A DNA stretch of 24,595 nucleotides from Chthoniobacterales bacterium (lineage in GTDB: Bacteria > Verrucomicrobiota > Verrucomicrobiia > Chthoniobacterales > UBA10450): contig JACCXA010000053.1 of NCBI GenBank assembly GCA_013697365.1, positions 1 through 24,595 on the forward strand, given 5' to 3'. A model generated the notes under the pieces. The model saw only the letters and a program-made list of their open reading frames with translations, was not told the DNA's origin and ran no database searches. The translations under genes and the position numbers were made by a program. Positions 1 to 5,956 of the stretch are shown here, piece after piece (within the stretch, counting starts at the first letter, position 1; the number at the start of each line of letters is the position of its first letter).

Positions 1-2
1 GC

Positions 3-284
3 TTGATGGAGCGCGGGCTGGTGAAGATCGGGGGGCGGGCGGAGGTGCCTGGGCGGCCGTTACTCTATGAGACGACGCAGTTTTTTCTGGATCACTTTGC
101 GCTGCGGAATCTCGACGAATTGCCGAATGCTGATGAGTTGCGCCGGAGATATCTGCCGACGGCGCCAGTGCCGGCAGTTCAGGCGCCAGTGGCCGCGGAT
201 TCTGGAGAACTAGACTTAAATGTCCTGGACCTTGCTGAGGCGATGCCCGCCGGCGAAGAACCTCCGCCAGCGTCCTCTCCGTAG
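3..284 (+). CDS. scpB: ScpB, segregation and condensation protein B, C-terminal part (partial)
   Basis: ScpB is the winged-helix (kleisin-associated) subunit of the SMC-ScpA-ScpB condensin that compacts and segregates the chromosome. Only the last 93 codons are present; the frame is open to the left edge, so the 5' end lies outside the window. The visible part contains the family signature of the second winged helix: GLVKIGGR, then PGRPLLYETT, then FLDHFALRNLDELP. A Pro/Ala-rich acidic tail of about 40 residues follows, as is common in variable ScpB C-termini. The gene ends at TAG 282-284 and is convergent with the minus-strand membrane protein. Identification from the motif is firm; the total length cannot be judged. 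Confidence 0.88.
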   Translation: MMERGLVKIGGRAEVPGRPLLYETTQFFLDHFALRNLDELPNADELRRRYLPTAPVPAVQAPVAADSGELDLNVLDLAEAMPAGEEPPPASSP

Positions 285-293
285 AGACAAATT

Positions 294-312
294 CGGCGGT
301 CATAGCCCGCCG
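294..312. repeat. Short hairpin between convergent genes
   Basis: A perfect 6-bp stem CGGCGG/CCGCCG encloses a 7-nt loop. It sits 10 bp after the scpB stop and before the 3' end of the convergent membrane protein gene. There is no T-run on either strand, so it is at best a weak bidirectional terminator; it may equally be a remnant of a palindromic repeat. Confidence 0.35.
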
Positions 313-342
313 CTACAGAGCGCTATCAGTCTCGAACAAACG

Positions 343-1392
343 TCAGACCGGCGCTGCTGCTTCCCGCCGTATGGGTAGACGCCGGGGGACCTCAACGTCT
401 CCGCCGTCGACGCTGATTTTTTTCATCTCCACTTTCAGGAAGCTGAGGACGACCGGCGCCAGAATCAGACCCGAAAGTCCCATGAGACGCTCACCAATGA
501 TCAGCGCGAGAAGAGTGAGCCACATCGGGTGATCGATGCGGCCACCGATAATGCGGCTGTTGAGGAAGTACTCGAGTTTGTGGATCACGACCAGGAAGAC
601 GAAGGCCCAACCTGCTAGATTCGGCGACATGGTAAACGCGATGCCGATGATGATCGTGTTGCTGATCAGGTTGCCGACGATTGGCATGAGGCCGCAGATA
701 AACGTCAGGATAATGACCAGGCTGCCGTAACGAAGGCCGACCGCATAAACAAAAATCGCGGTTAGGGACGCGTTGATCGCAGAGATGATAAGCTGCGCGC
801 CCATGACCGCTTCGAAGCTTTTGTATAAAGAACTGAAGCGCTCTTTGATCCGGTCCGTGTAGAAGGTGTAAAGATTCGGCCGGGAGCGGCCTTTCAGCCG
901 CTTCGATTCAAAATCCGGGTTCACAAAAATACCCACCGCCACCGCGATGCCGACGAGAAGAAAGACAAATTCCTTCGTCGCAACTTTCACGTATTTGCCC
1001 AGGTGCCCGAGAGTGTCGCGGACTGTGTCCAGGGCTACGACGCGCAGGCTGTCGATGTCGGTAAATGGGAGTTCGATTCCGTAATGGGCAGCAAACCTGA
1101 CCACGATGGGGATGGCCGTTTCCACGATCTCGGGGAGGGCGACGAAGGCCCGATTCATAAAGAAAACGAATCCCGAGAACACGGCCGCGACCAGGACGAG
1201 AAAGAGCGTAACGGCAATCCACTTTTTGCCCCAAAAAGCGAGCTTGGTGAGCGCGAGATAACAGAAGAGCGCAGCGATAAATGGCGTGCCCAAGTGCAGT
1301 GCTGCCACGAGCACGAGGAGCAGAGCGAATACTCCATAAGAGATGGCGACGGGTCGTTGCATGGCGGTGGCCGTCGGCAAGCCGAGGCGCAT
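343..1392 (-). CDS. AI-2E/PerM family transporter-like membrane protein
   Basis: This is a 349-residue polytopic inner-membrane protein with the layout of the AI-2E exporter/PerM family (UPF0118). Hydrophobic segments lie near residues 16-45 and 58-80, a hydrophilic stretch covers about 85-140, and another segment is at about 143-160. A block of closely spaced segments then fills about 205-325, including the glycine/proline-rich GLMPIVGNLISN region and the late GLSGLILAPVV motif typical of the family. The length matches the usual 340-370 residues. Family members export small molecules or ions (autoinducer-2 in TqsA, Na+/H+ exchange in some); the substrate here cannot be read from sequence. 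An internal ATG 10 codons downstream is an alternative start, and neither site has a strong ribosome-binding site. It is transcribed divergently from the LemA gene. Confidence 0.8.
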   Translation of the reverse strand: MRLGLPTATAMQRPVAISYGVFALLLVLVAALHLGTPFIAALFCYLALTKLAFWGKKWIAVTLFLVLVAAVFSGFVFFMNRAFVALPEIVETAIPIVVRFAAHYGIELPFTDIDSLRVVALDTVRDTLGHLGKYVKVATKEFVFLLVGIAVAVGIFVNPDFESKRLKGRSRPNLYTFYTDRIKERFSSLYKSFEAVMGAQLIISAINASLTAIFVYAVGLRYGSLVIILTFICGLMPIVGNLISNTIIIGIAFTMSPNLAGWAFVFLVVIHKLEYFLNSRIIGGRIDHPMWLTLLALIIGERLMGLSGLILAPVVLSFLKVEMKKISVDGGDVEVPRRLPIRREAAAPV

Positions 1393-1530
1393 GTCTCAAA
1401 CTATCGCTGAATCAACTTCCCGCCATGGACGATTCTGACGTTCGCAGGCGTCGTTCCCGACTAGATGCGGCCAGCCCGGCGGCGAGAGCGACCATTGACT
1501 TGCCCCCTCCCCTGCTGAACGCTTGGCGCC

Positions 1531-2217
1531 ATGAACAAGATTTCGCGCCGTCTTGGAGGATTGTTGATTGCACTTTCCATGATGTTCAGCCTGAGCGGCT
1601 GCGGGAGTTATAACCGGCTCATCACCCTCGAGCAGAATGTGAACAAGAAGTGGGCCGATGTGCAGTCGGTCTATCAACGCCGGGCGGATCTGATCCCCAA
1701 TCTGGTCAACACCGTTTCAGGTGCCGCAAATTTCGAGAAGTCGACTTTAACGGAAGTGACAAACGCGCGCGCCAGCGTCGGTCAGGTGAAGCTGGATCCG
1801 AGCAAGGCACCCACGGACGCCGCGCAGCTCGAGCAGTTCCAGCAGGCGCAGGGGCAATTGAGCAACGCCTTGTCCCGCCTCCTCGTGGTGAGCGAGAATT
1901 ACCCGGAGCTTCGCGCGACGGAAGCATTCAAAGGGTTGCAGGTTCAGCTCGAGGGAACAGAGAACCGCATCTCGGTGGAGCGAAATAATTTCAACGCCGC
2001 CGTCCAGGAGTACAACACGGCGCTCGGCCGCTTCCCGACGAACATGTTGAACAAGATGTTCGGATTCCAGCCGCGGCCATTCTTCGCCGCGCAAGCGGGC
2101 TCCGAAGTCGCGCCGACGGTGAACTTCGGCACTTTCGGGAGCAGTCCGGCGGCACCTCGACCGGCGCCGGCGATCAGCACGCCGGCGGCAACACCGGCCC
2201 TCGAAGCGACTCCGTAA
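1531..2217 (+). CDS. LemA family protein with lipoprotein-type signal
   Basis: This 228-residue LemA-family envelope protein starts with a positively charged N-terminus, a hydrophobic stretch and the lipobox LSGC (Cys24), suggesting lipid anchoring rather than the single transmembrane anchor of many LemA proteins. The family core follows at about residues 28-185: NRLITLEQNVNKKWADVQSV, YQRRADLIPNLVNTV, then EQFQQAQGQLSNAL and the late ERNNFNAAVQEYN segment. The last 30 residues are a low-complexity Ala/Pro tail. The LemA domain is a helical bundle of unclear biochemical role, and family members are very often encoded beside TPM-domain proteins, exactly as here. The likely function is an envelope-associated scaffold or partner of the two downstream TPM proteins. 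Confidence 0.87.
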   Translation: MNKISRRLGGLLIALSMMFSLSGCGSYNRLITLEQNVNKKWADVQSVYQRRADLIPNLVNTVSGAANFEKSTLTEVTNARASVGQVKLDPSKAPTDAAQLEQFQQAQGQLSNALSRLLVVSENYPELRATEAFKGLQVQLEGTENRISVERNNFNAAVQEYNTALGRFPTNMLNKMFGFQPRPFFAAQAGSEVAPTVNFGTFGSSPAAPRPAPAISTPAATPALEATP

Positions 2218-2235
2218 GATATGCGTATTGACGCG

Positions 2236-2269
2236 CGGAAGCGCGTCCCTCCGGAGGGACATGCTTCCG
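2236..2269. repeat. Compound palindrome between LemA and TPM genes
   Basis: Outer arms CGGAAGC (2236-2242) and GCTTCCG (2263-2269) enclose a perfect 16-bp palindrome GTCCCTCC/GGAGGGAC (2245-2260). It would form a long hairpin in the 60-bp gap just upstream of the first TPM gene. There is no T-run, so it is not a standard terminator. It resembles a REP-type unit, but could act as an RNA stabiliser or partial attenuator inside the operon. Confidence 0.55.
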
Positions 2270-2277
2270 CATGTTGA

Positions 2278-3069
2278 TTGCGGCGCACCCGTGTGACAAG
2301 ATTTGCCCCAACTACGCTCGCGCTGATTCTGTTTTGCGCCCTGAACCTTCGCGCTGCCGAAGTCATGCCGCCGAAGCCGGCTGGGTATTTCAACGATGAC
2401 GCCAACGTTGTTTCCAAGGAGGCCGCATCGCGCTTCAACGAGCAGCTCGCGCAATTCGAGCGCGAGACTTCCAATCAGGTCGTCGTGGCCGTCTACCGCA
2501 AGATGGAGACGGATTCGGACATTGCCGATTACACCCAGCGTGTCGCGCAATCGTGGGCTGTCGGGCAGGCCGACCGACGCAATGGCGCGGTGCTCTTCGT
2601 CTTCGTGGACGACCGGAAGATGTACATCCAGGTCGGCTATGGTTTGGAAGGCGTGCTGCCTGATATCACCGCTTTCGACATCACTGAACGGCACATCAAG
2701 CCGCGCTTCCGGGCAAACGATTACGAAGGCGGGCTTGCAACCGGCATTGATCTGATTCTCAAGGCGATTCGCGGCGAATACACCGGCACCGGCAAGACGG
2801 TCGCGGAGGCTGGCTCCGGCGCTTCCGCACCCGGCGGTATCTCGTGCCTCGTCTTTTTCATTTTTGTTTTCATTCTCTTCATGATCGCCTCGAGTGCGCG
2901 GAAGCAGCGTCGGCGCGGCTGGGGTTATTCCGGCGCCGGCGGACCCTTTATCGGCGGGTGGGGCGGCGGAGGGGGATGGTCCGGCGGTTCGTCGGGTGGC
3001 GGCGGATTCAGCGGGTTCGGTGGCGGCGGCGGAAGTTTCGGCGGAGGCGGAGCGGGTTCGGATTGGTAA
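2278..3069 (+). CDS. TPM-domain protein, secreted and membrane-anchored, Gly-rich tail (YgcG-like)
   Basis: This protein of about 263 residues has an N-terminal signal peptide (hydrophobic LALILFCALNLRAA near residues 14-27). A TPM domain covers roughly residues 35-150, starting with PAGYFNDDANVVS and including SNQVVVAVYRKM, NGAVLFVFVDDRKMYIQVGYGLEG and RAGDYEGGL-like RANDYEGGL. A single transmembrane segment lies at about 187-206, then a basic patch and a C-terminal Gly/Ser-rich tail ending GSDW. This is the YgcG architecture. TPM domains have been linked to acid phosphatase activity and to photosystem II repair, but the bacterial role is uncertain. The start is a TTG at 2278; GTG 2293 is an equally good in-frame choice, while the first in-frame ATG (2365) would remove the signal peptide. 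It lies downstream of lemA in an apparent operon. Confidence 0.82.
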   Translation: MRRTRVTRFAPTTLALILFCALNLRAAEVMPPKPAGYFNDDANVVSKEAASRFNEQLAQFERETSNQVVVAVYRKMETDSDIADYTQRVAQSWAVGQADRRNGAVLFVFVDDRKMYIQVGYGLEGVLPDITAFDITERHIKPRFRANDYEGGLATGIDLILKAIRGEYTGTGKTVAEAGSGASAPGGISCLVFFIFVFILFMIASSARKQRRRGWGYSGAGGPFIGGWGGGGGWSGGSSGGGGFSGFGGGGGSFGGGGAGSDW

Positions 3070-3076
3070 ACTGGCG

Positions 3077-3514
3077 ATGCGCACAAAGGATTTTCTCAAC
3101 CGGCTGGATCATAAACGCATTTCCGGGGCGATCGCGGCGGCAGAGGCTACGACATCAGGTGAAATCCGGGTCTTCATCCAGCGGGGCGAGATCGGCGAAC
3201 CGCTCATCACAGCGGAGAAGAAGTTTCAGGAACTCGGCATGCATAAAACCGCCGCGCGGAATGCGATCCTCGTTTTCGTCGCGCCCCGAGTGCAGAAGTT
3301 CGCGGTCGTCGGCGACGAAGCCGTGCATCAGAAGTGCGGCAGCGAGTTCTGGGAGCAGCTTGTGCAAACGATGCGCGCCCATTTCCAACGGGAAGAGTTT
3401 ACCGACGCACTGGTCGAGGCGATCGGAAGCGCGGGTCGGCTCCTGGCGGAGCATTTTCCACGGCAAGGGGATGACCTCAACGAGCTTTCCGACGACGTGA
3501 TCGAAGATCACTAG
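3077..3514 (+). CDS. Second TPM-domain protein, small and without signal peptide
   Basis: This protein of about 145 residues begins at ATG 3077, only 7 bp after the stop of the upstream TPM gene. The open frame extends further upstream, but that part overlaps the Gly-rich tail of the neighbour and is low-complexity shadow, so the ATG is preferred. The segment EATTSGEIRVFIQRGE, followed by NAILVFVAPRVQKFAVVGDEAVHQKCG, is a TPM-like core. No signal peptide or transmembrane helix is visible, in contrast to the preceding gene. LemA-TPM-TPM triplets with one anchored and one short TPM protein occur in several phyla. The function is unknown; the acidic C-terminus (ELSDDVIEDH) is notable. Confidence 0.8.
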   Translation: MRTKDFLNRLDHKRISGAIAAAEATTSGEIRVFIQRGEIGEPLITAEKKFQELGMHKTAARNAILVFVAPRVQKFAVVGDEAVHQKCGSEFWEQLVQTMRAHFQREEFTDALVEAIGSAGRLLAEHFPRQGDDLNELSDDVIEDH

Positions 3515-3748
3515 GTTCCGACGGGCGCTTGCAAAATTGCCCGGGTGGTGTTCCTTCCCCGTCCGCAGCGAGTTTTTAGACGTTGCGCCGTTGGTCCCTG
3601 GGGTTCCGTCTGCTGACGTGAAGCCGTACTCGCCAGGGGTAACCCGGCGCTTTCCGGAAAGGAAGAAGGACGAGGTAAAAGGCAGGAGGGGACGTGTCGT
3701 CTCGCCTGCAATTCTTAGTTCATACTTCTGCCTTCACACTTAATCATT
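3515..3748 (+). promoter_or_regulatory. Upstream region and leader of rpoA-rplQ
   Basis: This 234-bp gap contains no gene that I can support. It must hold the promoter of the rpoA-rplQ unit, because the preceding genes are unrelated. I could not pick a convincing -35/-10 pair. The distal part is purine-rich and contains a hairpin at 3682-3709, about 40 bp before the rpoA start. Confidence 0.4.
3682..3709. repeat. Hairpin in rpoA leader sharing a 12-base core with the carB-embedded element
   Basis: Arms GCAGG...GGGACG and CGTCTC...CCTGC pair around a tgt loop with a small bulge. The 3' arm CGTCTCGCCTGC (3698-3709) is the exact reverse complement of bases 24451-24462 at the right end of the transposase unit in carB. 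It may be a REP-family remnant or an RNA structure in the rpoA leader; a 12-base match alone does not decide. Confidence 0.4.
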
Positions 3749-4807
3749 ATGCCAGTTCGATACGGTCGTTTTGAAATGCCGAAAACCCTCGTCAAAGACG
3801 AGCACGGCGCCACTGATACCTACGCCAGATTCGTCGCCGAGCCCTTTGAAGCGGGTTATGGCCACACGGTCGGGAATTCGCTCCGGCGGGTTCTGCTCTC
3901 GTCGCTCGAAGGCGCTGCCATCACCGCGGTGAAAGTCACCGGCGCGCAACATGAGTTCGCCACCCTCCCGGGCGTGGTCGAGGACGTCACCGACATCGTG
4001 CTCAATTTGAAGCGCGTGAAGTTCAAAGCCGCGGAACACGAGCCGCGCAAGCTCTCGCTAACGGTGAACAAAGAAGGCGAAGTCACGGCCGGTGATATCC
4101 AGGTCGTTCAAGGCTTTGAGGTTTTGAATCCTGATCAGCTCATCTGCACGCTCGATAAGAAGCACAAGTTTGACGCCGAACTCGAAGTGCGCGTTGGCCG
4201 TGGTTTTGCCACGGGTGACGAAAACAAGCGCGCGGATCAGCCGATTGGGTTGATTCCGATCGATTCTATTTTCTCGCCCGTTACGCGGGTAAAGTATGCG
4301 GTAGAAAACACCCGCGTCGGTCAACGAACTGATTACGATAAGCTCATCCTCGAGGTCTGGACGGACGGCCGGCTGACACCGGATGATGCGTTGCTCCAGG
4401 CTTCGGCGATTCTCCGCCATCACCTCGATGTTTTTGTGAACTTCAACGAGGATGTGATCGAGTTCGACGAAACGCCAGCAGGGGTGAGCGAAGAGAACAT
4501 GAAGCTGAAGAAGCTTCTCAACATGAGCGTCAACGAGATCGAGCTGAGCGTGCGGGCGGCGAATTGCCTCAACAACGCGAATATCACGACGGTGGGACAG
4601 CTCGCGCAGAAGAGCGAGGCGGAGATGCTGAAGTATCGCAACTTCGGCAAGAAATCGCTCAACGAGATTAAAGACAAGCTGCAGCAATTGCAGCTGGGCC
4701 TCGGCATGAAATTCGATCCAGGCCTGGTCGACATCCCCGCGAGCGGTGGTGGCGGCGGGAGCGAGACGGCCGGCACGAACGGCTCCGCCGATTTGGACGA
4801 AGCGTAG
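3749..4807 (+). CDS. rpoA: DNA-directed RNA polymerase subunit alpha
   Basis: The alpha subunit dimerises to nucleate assembly of RNA polymerase. At 352 residues the length is normal. The N-terminal domain (about 1-240) contains FEAGYGHTVGNSLRRVLLSS, the dimerisation/beta-contact signature, and a late HHLDVFVNF segment. The C-terminal domain (about 258-325) carries the helix-hairpin-helix signature ELSVRAANCLNNANITTVGQL and RNFGKKSLNEIKDKL that binds UP-element DNA and activators. A Gly-rich linker and acidic tail (about 330-352) follow. The chosen ATG gives MPVRYGRFEMP; a second ATG is present nine codons on. rplQ follows 32 bp downstream. The ribosomal genes that usually precede rpoA (S13, S11, S4) are absent; LemA/TPM genes occupy that place. 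Confidence 0.97.
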   Translation: MPVRYGRFEMPKTLVKDEHGATDTYARFVAEPFEAGYGHTVGNSLRRVLLSSLEGAAITAVKVTGAQHEFATLPGVVEDVTDIVLNLKRVKFKAAEHEPRKLSLTVNKEGEVTAGDIQVVQGFEVLNPDQLICTLDKKHKFDAELEVRVGRGFATGDENKRADQPIGLIPIDSIFSPVTRVKYAVENTRVGQRTDYDKLILEVWTDGRLTPDDALLQASAILRHHLDVFVNFNEDVIEFDETPAGVSEENMKLKKLLNMSVNEIELSVRAANCLNNANITTVGQLAQKSEAEMLKYRNFGKKSLNEIKDKLQQLQLGLGMKFDPGLVDIPASGGGGGSETAGTNGSADLDEA

Positions 4808-4839
4808 GCACTCGTTAGACTACCTGCAGGACCAACCTC

Positions 4840-5349
4840 ATGAGACACCAGAAGAAAACTGTCAAACTCGGCCGGACTGCGGCGCATCGGAAATCGCTCC
4901 TGGCCAATCAGGTCTGCAGCCTGATCGAGCACCAACGGATCAAGACCACCCTCGCGAAAGCGAAGGCCGTGCGTCCCCTCGCCGAGAAGATGGTGACTCT
5001 CGGCAAGAAAGGTTCGCTCCACGCCCGTCGCACTGCTCTCGCCACGCTCCGGCAGAAGAACGCGGTCAAGAAGCTGTTCGACGACATCGCGCCGCGCGCC
5101 GCCGATCGCAACGGTGGCTACACGCGCATCGTGAAACTCGGCGCACGAAAAAGCGACGCGGCTCCGATTGCATTCATCGAATGGGTCGACGCCCCGGTGG
5201 TAGTGGAAGAGCCCGCGGCGGAGGAAAAGGGCAAGAAGAGCAAGGCTGCGAAAAGTCCGGTGACCGAGGCCACTGCAAAGCCGGCCCGGAAGGCGGCGGC
5301 AAAGAAGCCGGCCGCAAAGGCCGATAAAGGCGACAAGCCAGCCGCGTAA
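4840..5349 (+). CDS. rplQ: Large ribosomal subunit protein bL17 with long basic tail
   Basis: bL17 binds 23S rRNA near the exit-tunnel region. The N-terminal 115 residues match the family closely: MRHQKKTVKLGRTAAHRKSL, then IKTTLAKAKAVRPLAEKMVTL, and the late NGGYTRIVKLGARKSDAAPIAFIEW. The protein is 169 residues, about 40-50 longer than the Escherichia coli protein. The extra part is an Ala/Lys/Glu-rich tail with repeated AAKKPA-like units, a common disordered rRNA-binding or solvent-exposed extension. It is second in the rpoA-rplQ unit, which ends at the intrinsic terminator just downstream. Confidence 0.97.
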   Translation: MRHQKKTVKLGRTAAHRKSLLANQVCSLIEHQRIKTTLAKAKAVRPLAEKMVTLGKKGSLHARRTALATLRQKNAVKKLFDDIAPRAADRNGGYTRIVKLGARKSDAAPIAFIEWVDAPVVVEEPAAEEKGKKSKAAKSPVTEATAKPARKAAAKKPAAKADKGDKPAA

Positions 5350-5370
5350 CTGCTTAAAATTCACGTCAAC

Positions 5371-5407
5371 AAAGGGCCTCTCCTGGCAAACGGGAGAGGC
5401 CCTTTTT
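5371..5407 (+). terminator. Rho-independent terminator of rpoA-rplQ
   Basis: A perfect 10-bp stem GGGCCTCTCC (5374-5383) / GGAGAGGCCC (5393-5402) has a 9-nt loop and is followed directly by a TTTTT run. AAA on the 5' side can pair with the T-run, so it may serve both strands. It lies 22 bp after the rplQ stop. Confidence 0.92.
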
Positions 5408-5446
5408 GCGTTTCGGTCGCTGAACAACATGTGTTTCCGAAGGGGA

Positions 5447-5621
5447 GGTTACGCGTCCCGGAATTGGAACAGTCGATTCCCAACCGCGATATTTTGGTGG
5501 CGAGGCCCCTCCCTCCGTAACCGACGCAAGCCATTGATTGCATGCCGCTTAACGAAAGGTGAAAGCCGTGGCACAGCCCCTGCGAATAGAAGAACGCGAA
5601 ACCAACTAACAATTACGCAAA
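5447..5621 (+). promoter_or_regulatory. Structured leader region upstream of the small membrane protein gene
   Basis: The region between the terminator and the small ORF holds nested complementary segments. GGTTACG (5447-5453) pairs with CGTAACC (5516-5522), and GGAAT (5460-5464) pairs with ATTCC (5476-5480). It then contains a GGTGAAAGCC...GCACAGCCCCTGC stretch (about 5557-5583). The layout suggests a folded 5' leader, but it does not fit a riboswitch class I can name with confidence. No clear promoter boxes or Shine-Dalgarno site were found. Confidence 0.35.
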
Positions 5622-5855
5622 ATGAAAAACACACCTACAACTTACTCGCTCATCGTTCGCTCTGAAGAAAAGGGCCGCAACATCTTCGAAGGCGCTGTGG
5701 TCGGCCTCATCGTCCTCTGCACCGCCTTCACCGGATGGCAGTTTGCTTCCAGCTCAGTCGTCCTTCCGGGGATGGCGTCGACCAAGAGCCCCGCTGCCAC
5801 CACGATGGTGGCGAAAGTTGCTCCTCCGCAGCAAGTCGTCGCTGACCGTAGCTAA
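5622..5855 (+). CDS. Small predicted membrane protein of unknown function
   Basis: This 77-residue ORF starts with ATG. A charged N-terminus (about 1-24, including RSEEKGRNIFEGA) precedes one hydrophobic helix at about residues 25-47 (VVGLIVLCTAFTGWQFASSSVV), then a Ser/Thr/Ala-rich tail. I do not recognise the family. A real gene is suggested by the membrane-protein composition, the long structured region before it, and its place just upstream of the permease array. Against this, there is no evident ribosome-binding site and the ORF is short. The frame is also overlapped by an alternative ORF that shows no family features. Confidence 0.55.
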   Translation: MKNTPTTYSLIVRSEEKGRNIFEGAVVGLIVLCTAFTGWQFASSSVVLPGMASTKSPAATTMVAKVAPPQQVVADRS

Positions 5856-5878
5856 TCGTCCGCGTAAAAGCGGTCTAT

Positions 5879-5900
5879 GCGTCGCCCTTCGGGGCGACGC
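5879..5900. repeat. UUCG-loop hairpin upstream of the permease array
   Basis: A perfect 9-bp stem GCGTCGCCC/GGGCGACGC is closed by a TTCG tetraloop, an exceptionally stable RNA fold. It lies 24 bp after the small ORF stop and 57 bp before the first permease. There is no T-run. It could be a partial terminator, an mRNA stabiliser or a REP-type unit. Confidence 0.55.
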
Positions 5901-5956
5901 GACGAGGGCGCAAGACACAGCCGCTGCCAGTCCAGAAGAGCGACGTTTTCGAACCG

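Noticed and set aside
1495..1523. Promoter TTGACT with 17-bp spacing and AACGCT ahead of lemA
   Set aside because: The -10 box is poor and would leave only 7 nt before the ATG; no independent support.
1747..3099. 450-codon minus-strand open frame opposite LemA and TPM genes
   Set aside because: It overlaps two recognisable genes on the other strand and looks like compositional shadow.
5540..5600. Cobalamin riboswitch
   Set aside because: Only a loose resemblance to part of the core is present; the GGGAA segment and a proper B12-box could not be found, and the downstream gene is not B12-related.
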